A DNA stretch of 56,964 bases from contig JAFTUC010000020.1 of NCBI GenBank assembly GCA_017466445.1, forward strand, positions 1-56,964. Direction: 5' to 3'. Source of the DNA: Clostridia bacterium (lineage in GTDB: Bacteria > Bacillota > Clostridia > Oscillospirales > CAG-272). Made by a program: the position numbers and the translations under genes. Positions within the stretch are counted from its first letter, which is position 1. The number at the start of each line of letters is the position of its first letter. Positions 8,125-17,785 of the stretch are shown here, piece after piece. The notes under the pieces were generated by a model. The model saw only the letters and a list, made by a program, of their open reading frames with translations. It was not told the origin of the DNA and did not search any database.

Positions 8125-9167
8125 TGAACGATCTTTGGAGCTATCTTGTCGAGGCAAAAAGACCGTTAGTCATGTACGGAATGGGCAACGGTGCCGATAA
8201 GATCATCGATGTCCTTGACCTTTACGGACTTGAGATCAGTGATTTCTTTGCCTCGGACGGATTTGTCAGAGGTCAGAGCTTTCACTCAAAAAGGGTCTTG
8301 TCCTTTTCGGAGATAAAAGAAAAATACGAGGATCCTATAATCCTCGTTTCGTTCGGAAGTCCGAGAAGAGAAGTGCTTGATACGCTTTATGAAATGTCCG
8401 GTAGGTACGAGATGTATTCACCGGACGTTCCTCTTGCGGGCGAAACGCTTTTTAATTTCGGGTTTTTTGAGAGATCAAGGGAAAAGCATGACCGTGTCAG
8501 AGATCTTCTTGCCGACGAAACGTCAAGAAATATATTCGACAACATAATAAAGTACAAGCTGAGCGGAAGGATAGACCTTTTGCGCGCGGCGGTGAGCGAT
8601 CCGAACGATACGCCGCTTCGCTACGCAGACTTTAAGATAGCTGTAGATGCGGGAGCGTATACCGGGGATACTGCAAGCGCACTTTTAAATATGTGTCGGT
8701 CTGTCGAGAAGATATTCTGCCTTGAGCCCGATATCAGAAACTTCCGTAAGCTTAGGACCTTTGCCGATAATTACCCGGGAAAAATAAACGCGATCCCGGC
8801 AGGCGCGTGGGATAAGGACGAACAGGTGGCGTTCGGAAGTGCGGGAAACCGAAACTCCAACGCTTTTTCGGGCGGTAAGGAAATACTTGCTGATATGGTC
8901 CGCATTGACAGTGTCGCACGTGGATATAAGGTAGATTATATCAAATACGACGTCGAGGGCGCTGAAATGAAGGCACTTGTCGGAAGCTCCGAGATTATAA
9001 AAAGAGATCTACCCGATCTTCTGATCTCGCTCTATCACAGAAGTGAGGATATATTCGATATACCGCTCTATATAAATGAAAATTATCCGGAATATAAGCT
9101 TTATCTCCGAAGAAAGGAATGCGTTCCCGCATGGGAGATGGATCTTATAGCAGTAGCGGATCAGTGA
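8124..9167 (+). CDS. FkbM-family methyltransferase-like protein with N-terminal Rossmann-like domain
   Basis: 347 aa. The second half is an FkbM-type SAM-dependent methyltransferase: motif I DAGAYTGDTA near residue 170 and the family string YDVEGAEMKAL near 275. The first ~150 residues have a dinucleotide-binding-like start (YGMGNGADKI) and resemble the extra domain found in some polysaccharide-associated methyltransferases. Start ATG overlaps the aspartokinase stop (TGATG); a GTG three bases earlier is possible. The link to aspartokinase is by operon only; the substrate, probably a sugar or small molecule, is unknown. Confidence 0.7.
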   Translation: MNDLWSYLVEAKRPLVMYGMGNGADKIIDVLDLYGLEISDFFASDGFVRGQSFHSKRVLSFSEIKEKYEDPIILVSFGSPRREVLDTLYEMSGRYEMYSPDVPLAGETLFNFGFFERSREKHDRVRDLLADETSRNIFDNIIKYKLSGRIDLLRAAVSDPNDTPLRYADFKIAVDAGAYTGDTASALLNMCRSVEKIFCLEPDIRNFRKLRTFADNYPGKINAIPAGAWDKDEQVAFGSAGNRNSNAFSGGKEILADMVRIDSVARGYKVDYIKYDVEGAEMKALVGSSEIIKRDLPDLLISLYHRSEDIFDIPLYINENYPEYKLYLRRKECVPAWEMDLIAVADQ

Positions 9168-9199
9168 CAAAACAAACAAAATGAAGGGAGGAGAACTTG

Positions 9200-11104
9200 A
9201 TGATCGCACTCGGATGCGAAAAAATATCACTTGCTTTCGGCGTAAAGCAGGTGCTTGAAAATATATCTTTTTCCGTTCAGAGCGGAGAAAAAATGGGCAT
9301 CGTCGGAGTAAACGGTGCGGGAAAATCAACTCTCTTCTCGATAATAACGGGAGAGACTCTGCCCGATAGCGGCAGCGTCTATACGGCAAAGGGATATACT
9401 CTCGGATATCTCGCGCAAAATGCGATGGTAGACAGCTCGAGAACCCTCTACGAGGAAATGCTTGATGCCCGAAGCGATATGATCGAGCTCGAAAAGACGC
9501 TCGATGAGCTGAGACGAAGGGTAGATGAGGGCGACGAGTACGCATCGTCCGAATTTTCCGTACTGCACGAGAGATTTGTACGTGACGGAGGACTTGAATA
9601 CAGAGGACGTTGCAAGGGAATACTGAGTAGCCTCGGGTTTAATGAGGAAATGCAGAAGATGCCCGTAAATTCGCTCAGCGGCGGACAAAAAACAAGAGTT
9701 GCCCTCGCAAGACTTCTCGTTAGAGAGCCGGATATCATCCTGCTCGACGAGCCGACGAACAATCTTGATATCGAAAGCATCGCGTGGCTTGAAAGATTCA
9801 TACAGCTCAGTAAAAAGACCTTCCTTATAATCTCGCACGACAGATATTTTCTTTGCTCGGTTACAGATCATACACTTGAAATAGAGCACTGCAAAGCAAA
9901 GATCTATAACGGAAATTACGACAGATATCTCGAGACCAAGAAAAAGGACAGAGAGGTTCTCGAGCATCAGTATAAGAATCAGCAGAAGGAGATAGCCCGT
10001 ATCGAGGCATATATCGAGCAGCAGAGAAGATGGAACCGCGAGAAGAATATAATCGCCGCGGAGAGCCGTCAGAAGCAGCTTGATAAGATGGTCCGTATTG
10101 AGGCACCCACTAATGATCCCGGCAAGATACGTATGCATTTCGAGCAGTCGCAGGAAAGCGGTGACGACGTTCTTTCGGTAAAAAGACTTTCAAAGGCGTT
10201 CCCCGGAAAAGCTCTTTTTGAGGACCTTTCCTTTGAGGTTAAAAAGAGGGACAGGCTCTTTATATCGGGAACTAACGGATGCGGAAAATCTACGCTTATA
10301 AAGATACTCAACTATAAGGAATCACCCGATTCGGGACGATTTGACTACGGATATAACGTAAAGGTCGGATATTACGATCAGGAAAATCAAAATCTTTCGC
10401 CCGAGAGCACCGTTCTTGACGAGCTTTGGGACGCCTATCCCGATCTTACCCAGACCGAGGTCAGAAGCGCGCTCGCTCTTTTCATGTTCAGAGCGGACGA
10501 TATCCTTAAGGAGGTAAGAGTCCTCAGCGGAGGCGAAAAGGCAAGACTTACCTTTGCAAAAATGATGCTCTCGAAGATGAATCTTCTTTTCCTCGATGAG
10601 CCGACCAACCATCTCGATATCCCATCCAGAGAGGTGCTTGAGGATGCGCTTCTTCAGTTCCCGGGAACTGTCGTCGCCGTATCGCACGACAGATATTTCG
10701 TAAAAAAGCTTGCAAGCAGGATGCTTGTCTTCGAAAAGGATAGACTACTTGATTTTGACGGCGGTTACGAGGATTATCAGAGGTACAGAGAACGTATCGA
10801 GGAGGAAGGCAGGAGCTCTTTTGCGGATAGATCGGAGCAAAATCTTTCCGACTCCAAGAAGAAATATCTTTCGGATAAAAAGAATGCATCCGAGAAAAGA
10901 AAAAAGGAAAGACGTATAGCATACCTTGCAAGCGAGATCGAAAATACCGATAAGCGCCTTTCGGAGATATCCGAGGAATGCTCTGGAAGTGCCGCTACCG
11001 ATCACGTAAGACTTACCGAACTCTACGAGGAGTCCCAAAGACTTGAAGATTATATGATGTCCTGTATGGAGGAGCTCGAGGAGCTTGAAAAAAATAACGA
11101 TTAA
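9200..11104 (+). CDS. ABC-F family ATPase
   Basis: 634 aa with two ATP-binding cassettes and no membrane segment. Cassette 1: Walker A GVNGAGKST, signature LSGGQKTR, Walker B LLDEPTNNLD. Cassette 2: GTNGCGKST, LSGGEKAR, LFLDEPTNHLD. The two are joined by a charged helical linker, and a Lys/Glu-rich coiled coil closes the protein (about 545-634), an Uup/YdiF-like layout. Such proteins bind the ribosomal E site and act in translation or antibiotic protection; nothing here distinguishes those roles. Start is ATG 9200 behind GGGAGGAG, not the adjacent TTG. Confidence 0.9.
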   Translation: MIALGCEKISLAFGVKQVLENISFSVQSGEKMGIVGVNGAGKSTLFSIITGETLPDSGSVYTAKGYTLGYLAQNAMVDSSRTLYEEMLDARSDMIELEKTLDELRRRVDEGDEYASSEFSVLHERFVRDGGLEYRGRCKGILSSLGFNEEMQKMPVNSLSGGQKTRVALARLLVREPDIILLDEPTNNLDIESIAWLERFIQLSKKTFLIISHDRYFLCSVTDHTLEIEHCKAKIYNGNYDRYLETKKKDREVLEHQYKNQQKEIARIEAYIEQQRRWNREKNIIAAESRQKQLDKMVRIEAPTNDPGKIRMHFEQSQESGDDVLSVKRLSKAFPGKALFEDLSFEVKKRDRLFISGTNGCGKSTLIKILNYKESPDSGRFDYGYNVKVGYYDQENQNLSPESTVLDELWDAYPDLTQTEVRSALALFMFRADDILKEVRVLSGGEKARLTFAKMMLSKMNLLFLDEPTNHLDIPSREVLEDALLQFPGTVVAVSHDRYFVKKLASRMLVFEKDRLLDFDGGYEDYQRYRERIEEEGRSSFADRSEQNLSDSKKKYLSDKKNASEKRKKERRIAYLASEIENTDKRLSEISEECSGSAATDHVRLTELYEESQRLEDYMMSCMEELEELEKNND

Positions 11105-11133
11105 AAACGGAGAGGAGACTCTCCGTTTTTTAT
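11103..11133 (+). terminator. Terminator of the ABC-F gene
   Basis: 12-bp stem AAAAACGGAGAG/CTCTCCGTTTTT overlapping the stop codon, followed by a T tract. Confidence 0.9.
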
Positions 11134-11193
11134 CATAAAAAAGCGGTATCGCTCATACCTTGTGGTATGAAACGAAAGAGAGGAAATGATACC

Positions 11194-12432
11194 GTGAAAA
11201 AAACAGTCAGACTACGGGCGATAATTGTCTCGCTCGCCCTTGTGATCGCTCTTCTTACGTCTAACGTGGGATACGTTTACGCTTCGGATGAGATACTCGA
11301 CAGAGAGGATGAAAGCACCTCGGGACCGTCGCAGGACGGAATGCTTGACGATACAAGCGTCTCGCTTGACGTGCGCCTCGATCTCGATGCAAAGGCTGCA
11401 ATACTCGTTGAGGCAAGCACCGGAAAAGTGCTTTACGAGCAGAACTGCGACGAGTCTATGTCTCCTGCTTCGGTCACAAAGATAATGACCCTTCTTCTTA
11501 CTATGGAGGCGATGGAATCGGGCGCGTTTACGCTTGATACGCTCGTTACCGCAAGCGAGCACGCATCCTCGATAGGAGGATCTCAGATCTATCTTGAGGC
11601 GGGAGAGCAGCTCAGCGTAAAGGATATGATAAAGTCGGTGGTAGTGGCCTCGGCAAACGACGTGGCGACCGCTCTTGCCGAGCTTGTCAGCGGAAGCGAG
11701 GAGCTTTTCGTTCAGAAAATGAACGAGCGCGCAAAGGAGCTCGGAATGAAGAATACCAATTTCGAAAATCCTACCGGTCTTGACGATAATACCGTAAATC
11801 ATGTGACGAGCGCACGAGATATCGCTATAATGTCGCGCGAGCTTATGAAGCACGAGCTGATCTTTGAGTTTACGGGTATCTGGCAGGACAGTATAAGAAA
11901 CGGAGAATTCGTTCTGACAAATACCAATAGAATGATACGCTATTACAGCGGTTGTACCGGACTTAAGACGGGATCTACGTCCAAGGCGGGGTACTGTATA
12001 AGCTCTACCGCAGAGCGTGACGGAATGGAGCTTATAGCCGTTATTCTCGGAGCCTCGACCAGAGAGAGCAGAAATGCATCCGCCGCAAAGCTTCTCGACC
12101 ACGGCTTCTCAAATTACGCGTACGTGTCTATCGAAGGAAAAACGCTTGATCCGATAAACGTAAGCTTCGGTGTGAAAAACTCGGTCGGACTCGGATATAA
12201 GAGCTTTTCTGCGGTCTGCGCCAAAAGTGACGCCCAAAAAATAAATGCCGAGATAGTTGTCCCCGATAAGCTCAGCGCACCGATAGTAAAGGGCGACCTC
12301 GTCGGTGAGATAATTTATAAGTCGGGTGATAAAGAACTGGGACGGGAAAAGATATACGCTCTTGATAACGTCGAAAAAGTGACCTTTTCGCACGTTCTCG
12401 GTAAAATTTTGAAAAAATATCTCTTTATCTGA
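11194..12432 (+). CDS. Serine-type D-Ala-D-Ala carboxypeptidase (DacF/PBP5-like, S11)
   Basis: 412 aa secreted or membrane-attached enzyme that trims the terminal D-Ala of peptidoglycan stem peptides. Signal peptide about 1-30 ending VYA. Penicillin-binding motifs in order: SVTK (Ser93, Lys96), SAN (153-155), KTG (258-260). A C-terminal beta domain follows. I start at GTG 11194 because AGAGAGGA lies 10 nt upstream and the signal peptide then begins with MKK; an ATG at 11167 is in frame but lacks a ribosome site. Its only visible exit is the long hairpin before pgi. Confidence 0.92.
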   Translation: MKKTVRLRAIIVSLALVIALLTSNVGYVYASDEILDREDESTSGPSQDGMLDDTSVSLDVRLDLDAKAAILVEASTGKVLYEQNCDESMSPASVTKIMTLLLTMEAMESGAFTLDTLVTASEHASSIGGSQIYLEAGEQLSVKDMIKSVVVASANDVATALAELVSGSEELFVQKMNERAKELGMKNTNFENPTGLDDNTVNHVTSARDIAIMSRELMKHELIFEFTGIWQDSIRNGEFVLTNTNRMIRYYSGCTGLKTGSTSKAGYCISSTAERDGMELIAVILGASTRESRNASAAKLLDHGFSNYAYVSIEGKTLDPINVSFGVKNSVGLGYKSFSAVCAKSDAQKINAEIVVPDKLSAPIVKGDLVGEIIYKSGDKELGREKIYALDNVEKVTFSHVLGKILKKYLFI

Positions 12433-12452
12433 ATAAAGTTAACAAAATATTC

Positions 12453-12481
12453 TTGATTACTTCCAAGCGATGTAGTATTAT
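12453..12481 (+). promoter_or_regulatory. Probable promoter of pgi
   Basis: TTGATT 12453-12458 and TATTAT 12476-12481, 17-bp spacer. The -10 lies inside the left arm of a long inverted repeat. Confidence 0.6.
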
Positions 12482-12523
12482 AAATTAAGTATATTTATAA
12501 TACACATCACTTGGAGGTTTTTT
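12460..12523 (+). promoter_or_regulatory. Long hairpin enclosing the pgi ribosome site, with T6
   Basis: Arms 12460-12484 and 12494-12517 pair over about 22 of 24 positions with one bulge and a 9-nt loop. The right arm contains the pgi Shine-Dalgarno TTGGAGG and is followed by TTTTTT then ATG. In a transcript reading through from dacF it could act as a terminator or hide the ribosome site; a transcript started at the local -10 would lack the left arm. Confidence 0.65.
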
Positions 12524-13864
12524 ATGGTACTCAAATTAAAAGACACCTATCTTTCTGACGTTATTTCCTCTTCCGATTATAAGGCTATCGAGGGGGATAT
12601 AAAAAAGGCTCACGATATGCTTTACGCAAAGAGCGGTCCCGGAAGCGATTTTCTCGGATGGACCGATCTTCCCGTAAATTACGATAAGGAAGAGTTTGCA
12701 AGGATACAGAAGGCCGCAAAGAAGATCGCGGGACTTTGCGATATCTTTGTTGTTATCGGAATCGGAGGCTCTTACCTCGGCGCGAGAGCGGCTATAGAAT
12801 TCTGTAAGGGTGCAAATTATAATAATCTTAAAAAGGATACCCCCGATATCTATTTCACGGGTAATGATATTTCGGCTACCAATATGTCCGAGCTTCTTGA
12901 GATCTGTGAAGGACGTGACGTTTGCGTTAACGTTATCTCCAAGTCGGGAACCACCACAGAGCCGGCTATCGCCTTCCGTATCTTCCGTGAGCTTCTTGAA
13001 AAGAAGTACGGTAAGGACGGCGCGAAGGATAGGATCTTCGTTACCACCGATAAGTGCAGAGGAAAGCTTAAGGAGCTCTCTGACGCAGAGGGATACGAGA
13101 CCTTCGTAGTACCGGATGACGTGGGCGGAAGATATTCTGTTCTTACTCCCGTGGGACTTCTTCCCATCGCAGTTGCCGGAATCGATATTCAGGAAATGAT
13201 GAACGGCGCGGCAGACGCGAGAAGCGCGTATTCCGAGTGCGATATCGAAAAGAATGACTGCTATAAGTACGCGGCTATCCGAAATATCCTCTACAGACAG
13301 GGTAAGAGCGTTGAGTTCTTCGTTTCTTACGAAAGCTCGCTCATTATGACCGCTGAATGGTGGAAGCAGCTCTACGGTGAATCCGAGGGTAAGGAGGGCA
13401 AGGGAATCCTTCCCGCATCCGTATCCTTCACGACCGACCTTCACTCTATGGGACAGTTTATCCAGGAGGGAAGCAGAATAATGTTCGAGACCGTTATCGA
13501 TCTCGTTAACGTTGAGCGCTCGGTTGAGATCCCGTATGATGAGGCGAACTCCGACGGACTTAACTTCCTTGCCGGCAAGGATATGCACGACGTTTGCAGA
13601 ACCGCGTTCAAGGCTACCGCTATCGCGCATACCGACGGAAAGACTCCCAATATCATTCTCGAGCTTGAGCGCCGCGGTGCTTATCAGTTCGGTTATCTTG
13701 TATATTTCTTTGAGCTCGGATGTGCTATCTCCGGATACACGCTCGGCATAAATCCCTTCGATCAGCCCGGAGTGGAGGAATATAAGAAGAATATGTTCGC
13801 TCTTCTCGGTAAGCCGGGTGCGGATAACGAGGCAAGACGCCGCGAGCTTGAGGCAAAGCTCTGA
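12524..13864 (+). CDS. pgi: Glucose-6-phosphate isomerase
   Basis: 446 aa cytosolic enzyme interconverting glucose-6-phosphate and fructose-6-phosphate, usual length for Bacillota. Recognised from [12 protein letters not shown] (about 77-88), [10 protein letters not shown] (about 142-151) and the conserved region around GQFIQEGSR carrying the catalytic glutamate. ATG start sits behind TTGGAGG. It pairs metabolically with the PPi-type phosphofructokinase at 49.5 kb. No terminator follows; the next gene has its own promoter. Confidence 0.95.
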   Translation: MVLKLKDTYLSDVISSSDYKAIEGDIKKAHDMLYAKSGPGSDFLGWTDLPVNYDKEEFARIQKAAKKIAGLCDIFVVIGIGGSYLGARAAIEFCKGANYNNLKKDTPDIYFTGNDISATNMSELLEICEGRDVCVNVISKSGTTTEPAIAFRIFRELLEKKYGKDGAKDRIFVTTDKCRGKLKELSDAEGYETFVVPDDVGGRYSVLTPVGLLPIAVAGIDIQEMMNGAADARSAYSECDIEKNDCYKYAAIRNILYRQGKSVEFFVSYESSLIMTAEWWKQLYGESEGKEGKGILPASVSFTTDLHSMGQFIQEGSRIMFETVIDLVNVERSVEIPYDEANSDGLNFLAGKDMHDVCRTAFKATAIAHTDGKTPNIILELERRGAYQFGYLVYFFELGCAISGYTLGINPFDQPGVEEYKKNMFALLGKPGADNEARRRELEAKL

Positions 13865-13899
13865 TCAAAAAATAAATTTTCATATTGCGCGATCAATTA

Positions 13900-13928
13900 T
13901 TGACAAGCAAGTGAGAATATGCTAAAAT
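13900..13928 (+). promoter_or_regulatory. Promoter of small P-loop gene
   Basis: TTGACA 13900-13905 and TAAAAT 13923-13928, 17-bp spacer. Confidence 0.82.
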
Positions 13929-13986
13929 AAAGACATAAAGGGTAATATCCCTTAATAAACATCTTTTTATATCAGGAGGACAAAAC

Positions 13987-14394
13987 ATGATTAAACTTGT
14001 CGTAGGTCTTAAAGGCTCCGGAAAAACCAAGACTCTTATTGAGCGTGCTAACGCAGCAGCAGAGGAAACCCAAGGCAGCGTGGTATGCATAGAGAAGGGC
14101 GATAAGCTTATCCACGAAATAAAATATCAGGTTCGTCTCGTTGACACCGATGAATATAACGTAACCACCGCCGCCTCGCTTTACGGCTTTGTAGCGGGAA
14201 TGTTCGCAAGCAACCACGATATCACGTCTATCTTTATCGATTCCGCTCTCAAGATCTGCGGAAACGATATGGCAGGATTTGAGCAGCTCGTTTGTGAGCT
14301 TGCAAATCTTGCTGATAAGAACTCTCTCGATGTATTTATTACCTCTTCCTGCACCGACGCAGACCTTCCCGAGTCGGTAAAGAAGTATCTCTGA
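13987..14394 (+). CDS. Small P-loop NTPase-like protein, function unknown
   Basis: 135 aa with an N-terminal Walker A, GLKGSGKT (7-14), and a later FIDSAL segment (about 78-83) that could serve as Walker B. The full length is only a minimal P-loop fold. Proteins of this size and start are common and conserved in Clostridia, often labelled vaguely as ATP-binding or PilT-like; I do not know a function. AGGAGG precedes the ATG. It lies 45 nt before ddh with no terminator between, so the two may be co-transcribed. Confidence 0.72.
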   Translation: MIKLVVGLKGSGKTKTLIERANAAAEETQGSVVCIEKGDKLIHEIKYQVRLVDTDEYNVTTAASLYGFVAGMFASNHDITSIFIDSALKICGNDMAGFEQLVCELANLADKNSLDVFITSSCTDADLPESVKKYL

Positions 14395-14439
14395 GAACAG
14401 TTCTGACGCAAAACTCTACCCCTAAGTAAGGATTTTTAT

Positions 14440-15435
14440 ATGAAAAACACTAAAATCAAGGTAGCTGTTTACGGCTACGGTAATATCGGACGCGGAGTTG
14501 AGGCGGCTCTTTCCAAATGCGACGATATGGAGCTCGTTGCGATATTCACCCGCAGGGAGCCCTCGAAGATAAAGCCAAACGGAAAAAACGTTCCCGTCTT
14601 CAGAGCACAGGATATCCTTTCCTTTAAGGATAGGATAGATGTAGTGATCCTGTGCGGCGGAAGCGCTACCGATCTTCCCGTTCAGACTCCCGAGCTCGCT
14701 CTCGATTTTTGCGTGGTCGATAGCTTCGATACGCACGCAAGGATCCCCGAGCACTTTGAGCATACCGATATTGCGGCAAGACGCGGACACAGATCGGCTA
14801 TCATATCCTCGGGATGGGATCCCGGACTCTTCTCGCTTATGCGTCTCTACTCGGAGGCGGCTCTTCCGTGCGGAACGAGCTATACCTTTTGGGGCAAGGG
14901 CGTAAGCCAGGGTCATTCGGATGCTATCCGCCGTATCGACGGGGTTAAGGATGCAAGACAGTATACAGTTCCCGTGCCCGAGGCTCTCGATGCAGTAAGG
15001 TCCGGAAATGCTCCCGAGCTTTCGGTACGTGATAAGCATACGAGAGAATGCTACGTTGTGGCGCAGGAGGGCGCCGATCTTGAGCGTATCGAGCGCGAGA
15101 TCAAGGAGATGCCCAACTATTTTGCCGATTATAATACCACGGTGTATTTCATAAGTCAGGAAGAGCTTTTGAGAGATCATTCAAAACTTCCTCACGGAGG
15201 CTCTGTCATAAGAAGCGGAAAGAGCGGATTTGATAACGAAAACTCGCACGTAGTTGAATTTTCGCTGAAGCTCGACTCTAATCCCGAGTTTACCTCGGGT
15301 GTGCTCGTAGCGTCTGCAAGAGCCGTTTACCGTATGAAGGAAAATGAGATGTACGGATGTAAAACGCTGTTTGACGTTCCGCCATCCTATTTCCATCCCA
15401 TGACTCCCGAAGAGCTCAGAGCAAAGCTTCTCTGA
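14440..15435 (+). CDS. ddh: meso-Diaminopimelate dehydrogenase
   Basis: 331 aa NADPH-dependent enzyme making meso-DAP directly from tetrahydrodipicolinate, the short route to lysine and peptidoglycan. N-terminal Rossmann fold with VYGYGNIGRG (about 9-18); the substrate-binding region contains SSGWDPGLFS and WGKGVSQGHSDAIR, characteristic of Ddh. Length matches the family (~326). Presence of ddh with an S11 carboxypeptidase suggests DAP-type peptidoglycan. A strong terminator follows. Confidence 0.93.
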   Translation: MKNTKIKVAVYGYGNIGRGVEAALSKCDDMELVAIFTRREPSKIKPNGKNVPVFRAQDILSFKDRIDVVILCGGSATDLPVQTPELALDFCVVDSFDTHARIPEHFEHTDIAARRGHRSAIISSGWDPGLFSLMRLYSEAALPCGTSYTFWGKGVSQGHSDAIRRIDGVKDARQYTVPVPEALDAVRSGNAPELSVRDKHTRECYVVAQEGADLERIEREIKEMPNYFADYNTTVYFISQEELLRDHSKLPHGGSVIRSGKSGFDNENSHVVEFSLKLDSNPEFTSGVLVASARAVYRMKENEMYGCKTLFDVPPSYFHPMTPEELRAKLL

Positions 15436-15449
15436 TCTTGTTTGCTTTT

Positions 15450-15484
15450 AAAAAGAGATCTGTGTGTTTGCAGATCTCTTTTTC
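15450..15484 (+). terminator. Terminator of ddh
   Basis: 13-bp perfect stem (15450-15462 with 15471-15483), T-rich right arm. Confidence 0.9.
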
Positions 15485-15594
15485 GTAAAATCTTAAATGA
15501 TAATTTTTTGCTATAACTTCGCAAAAAAATTCCCCAAAAAACATTCTGCGAGATGTATAATCTCATTATAAATGTGTAAGGAGGACGGATAAAA

Positions 15595-17418
15595 ATGAAC
15601 AGTGTATTCAGACCGTATACAACAAAAGAAATAAAACCCGAGGGATGGCTCCGTGATCAGCTTGTGATACAGGCAAACGGTCTTGCCGGAAACCTTGATA
15701 AAATGTGGCCGGACGTTCGTGATAGCCGCTGGATCGGCGGAGATAAGGACGGTTGGGAAAGAGTTCCGTATTGGCTCGACGGATTTGTTCCGCTCGCGTA
15801 TCTTCTCGAGGACGAGGATATGATAGCGCGCGCAAAGAAATATATCGATGCCATACTCGACGGTCAGCAGGAGGACGGATGGATATGTCCTTGCGAAAAG
15901 CATCAGAGGGCAACCTATGATATGTGGGCGCTCTTTCTCATACTTAAGGTTCTTATCCTTTATCACGACTGCTCAAATGATCCGAGAGTAGAGGAAGCGG
16001 TGTACAGAGCACTTAAAAATTATGACGCTCACGTTGGGGGAAATCTTGTTCATAACTGGGCAAGCAGCCGCTGGTATGAATGCGTTATAGCTATCGCGTG
16101 GATCTATGCCCGTAGACCCGAAAAATGGCTCATAACACTTGCAAAGTCTCTTGAGGCACAGGGAATGGACTATACAAGAGCCTTTGACGTAATGAAGGAA
16201 AAGAGCACCGATTGGAGATATTATACTCACGTTGTGAATCTCGCAATGGCAATAAAGACCGATGCGGTCATGTCTCTTGTCGACGGCAGAGACCCGAGCA
16301 AATATGCCGAGACTCTCGCAGGATTCCTCGATACCTATCACGGAAATATCAACGAATATTTCAACGGAGACGAATGTATTTCGGGACGCTCGCCCTCGCA
16401 GGGAACAGAGCTTTGCGGAGTCGCTGAGGCTATGTATTCTTATGAGGTGCTTTCCTGCGTCTCGGGTAAGGTAAAGTGGGCGGATAAGCTTGAAAGGATC
16501 GCCTTTAACGCTTTTCCCGCAACCGTCAGTGAGGATATGTGGACGCATCAGTATAATCAGCTTTCAAATCAGCCATACTGCGTTGATTATAAAATGAAGC
16601 CGCACTTCTCGACTAACGTAAGCGGATCGCATATCTTCGGACTTGAGCCCCATTACGGATGCTGTACCGCAAATATGGGACAGGCATTCCCCAAGCTTGC
16701 TATCCACACCTTTATGAAAGCGGATGACGGAGTCGCTTTGGTCTCTCTTGCACCCGCTACGCTTTCGGACAAGATAAACGGTACTGAAGTAAGGATCACA
16801 ACCGATACGCTCTATCCGTTCAGGGATAGAGTCGATATCAGAATAAAAGCCGATAAGCCCGTAAAATTCGCGCTCAAAATAAGGATACCGGGATTTTCGG
16901 ACTCGGCTAAGGTTAACGGACAAGATGCGGCAGTCGGAGAATATTTCGTCTGTGAGAAGGAATTTTTCGATGACGTTGTCACCGTAGAGCTTCAAAACAG
17001 CGCAAAATTTGTCAAGAGAGATTCGCTTTATGCGGTAGTAAGAGGCGCGCTCACCTATACGCTTCCTGTCAAGGAAAGATGGGAGATGCACGAATACAGT
17101 GCAAACGGCGTTGAACGTAAATTCCCTTACTGCGACTACGAGATATATCCCGAGAGTGAGTGGAGATACGGATTTTCCTCCAAAGAGCTTGAATACGTTG
17201 AGCACGACGGTTATAAATCGGCGTTTTCAACCGAAAAGCCGCTCTGCGGAATAAAGACCAAGGTAAAGCGTGTCGATTGGGAATTTATGAGCGGAACTAA
17301 TTATATCGCGGATACTACTCCGAAAAGCACCGAGGGTCTCGGAGATGATATTTGCGTAGAGCTCGTTCCTTACGCGTGCGCAAAACTCAGAATGACCGAG
17401 CTTCCTTTTGTGGATTGA
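15595..17418 (+). CDS. Glycoside hydrolase family 127-like protein (beta-L-arabinofuranosidase type)
   Basis: 607 aa without signal peptide, so probably cytoplasmic. The alpha/alpha-barrel begins with IKPEGWLRDQL; the active-site region has GTELCGVAE (Glu272, Cys274, Glu278) and the CC pair of GCCTAN (Cys356-357), matching the zinc-cysteine site of GH127 (DUF1680). C-terminal beta-sandwich domains follow. GH127 releases beta-L-arabinofuranose from plant or hydroxyproline glycans; the exact sugar is not proven. AAGGAGG precedes ATG. The last 15 codons and the following 39 bp are duplicated 19 kb downstream. Confidence 0.88.
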   Translation: MNSVFRPYTTKEIKPEGWLRDQLVIQANGLAGNLDKMWPDVRDSRWIGGDKDGWERVPYWLDGFVPLAYLLEDEDMIARAKKYIDAILDGQQEDGWICPCEKHQRATYDMWALFLILKVLILYHDCSNDPRVEEAVYRALKNYDAHVGGNLVHNWASSRWYECVIAIAWIYARRPEKWLITLAKSLEAQGMDYTRAFDVMKEKSTDWRYYTHVVNLAMAIKTDAVMSLVDGRDPSKYAETLAGFLDTYHGNINEYFNGDECISGRSPSQGTELCGVAEAMYSYEVLSCVSGKVKWADKLERIAFNAFPATVSEDMWTHQYNQLSNQPYCVDYKMKPHFSTNVSGSHIFGLEPHYGCCTANMGQAFPKLAIHTFMKADDGVALVSLAPATLSDKINGTEVRITTDTLYPFRDRVDIRIKADKPVKFALKIRIPGFSDSAKVNGQDAAVGEYFVCEKEFFDDVVTVELQNSAKFVKRDSLYAVVRGALTYTLPVKERWEMHEYSANGVERKFPYCDYEIYPESEWRYGFSSKELEYVEHDGYKSAFSTEKPLCGIKTKVKRVDWEFMSGTNYIADTTPKSTEGLGDDICVELVPYACAKLRMTELPFVD

Positions 17419-17455
17419 TAAATAAAAAGGCACATTTTGGCGTACCTGCGATAAA
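17372..17455. repeat. Left copy of 84-bp direct repeat bounding the 19-kb island
   Basis: 82 of 84 bases match 36477-36560 in the same orientation. It covers the end of the GH127 coding sequence and the start of its 3' region. The left copy continues into a GTACCTGC/GCAGGTAC hairpin; the right copy diverges exactly at the hairpin loop end. Confidence 0.95.
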
Positions 17456-17468
17456 GCAGGTACAAATC

Positions 17469-17505
17469 AAAAGACATAGCTTATTTTTAGGCTATGTCTT
17501 TTTTT
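17469..17505 (+). terminator. Terminator of the GH127 gene
   Basis: 12-bp stem AAAAGACATAGC/GCTATGTCTTTT with T7. Confidence 0.9.
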
Positions 17506-17553
17506 GAATAGAAAAATAATACGATTGGTAGAATTAGGTCTATGTTGCGGTTA

Positions 17554-17582
17554 TTGATTTATAAGTTAAAATACTGTATAAT
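17554..17582 (+). promoter_or_regulatory. Promoter of broken XRE gene
   Basis: TTGATT 17554-17559, TATAAT 17577-17582, 17-bp spacer. Confidence 0.7.
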
Positions 17583-17626
17583 GTATTCAGACGCGTCGGA
17601 ACAACTTGAATTTGGAGGTTAATACT

Positions 17627-17785
17627 ATGGAACTTGTGGTTGGTGAAAAGTTGAAGAAATTGCGCCGTAACAGAGATTTGACTCAGGAAGAGGTGGCAAC
17701 TCATATTTGTATTTCATATCAAGCCATCAGCAAAAAAGCACATTGCAAAGGCAGATATACCACCATCCTTTCGGAGGTCGATTAA
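17627..17785 (+). pseudogene. Truncated XRE-family repressor
   Basis: 52 codons after a TTGGAGG site. Residues 1-35 are a clear HTH_3 N-terminus (GEKLKKLRRNRDLTQEEVA followed by ISYQAISK), the start of a type of regulator normally several times longer. After ISK the sequence loses similarity (KAHCKGRYTT) and stops, and the following DNA resembles a transposon protein in another frame. I read this as a repressor gene cut by an insertion or deletion. Confidence 0.7.

Noticed and set aside
12524-15435. Lysine or T-box riboswitch control of the DAP/serine pathway genes
   Set aside because: I looked upstream of the aspartokinase, ddh and serC genes and saw no lysine-riboswitch or T-box core sequences.
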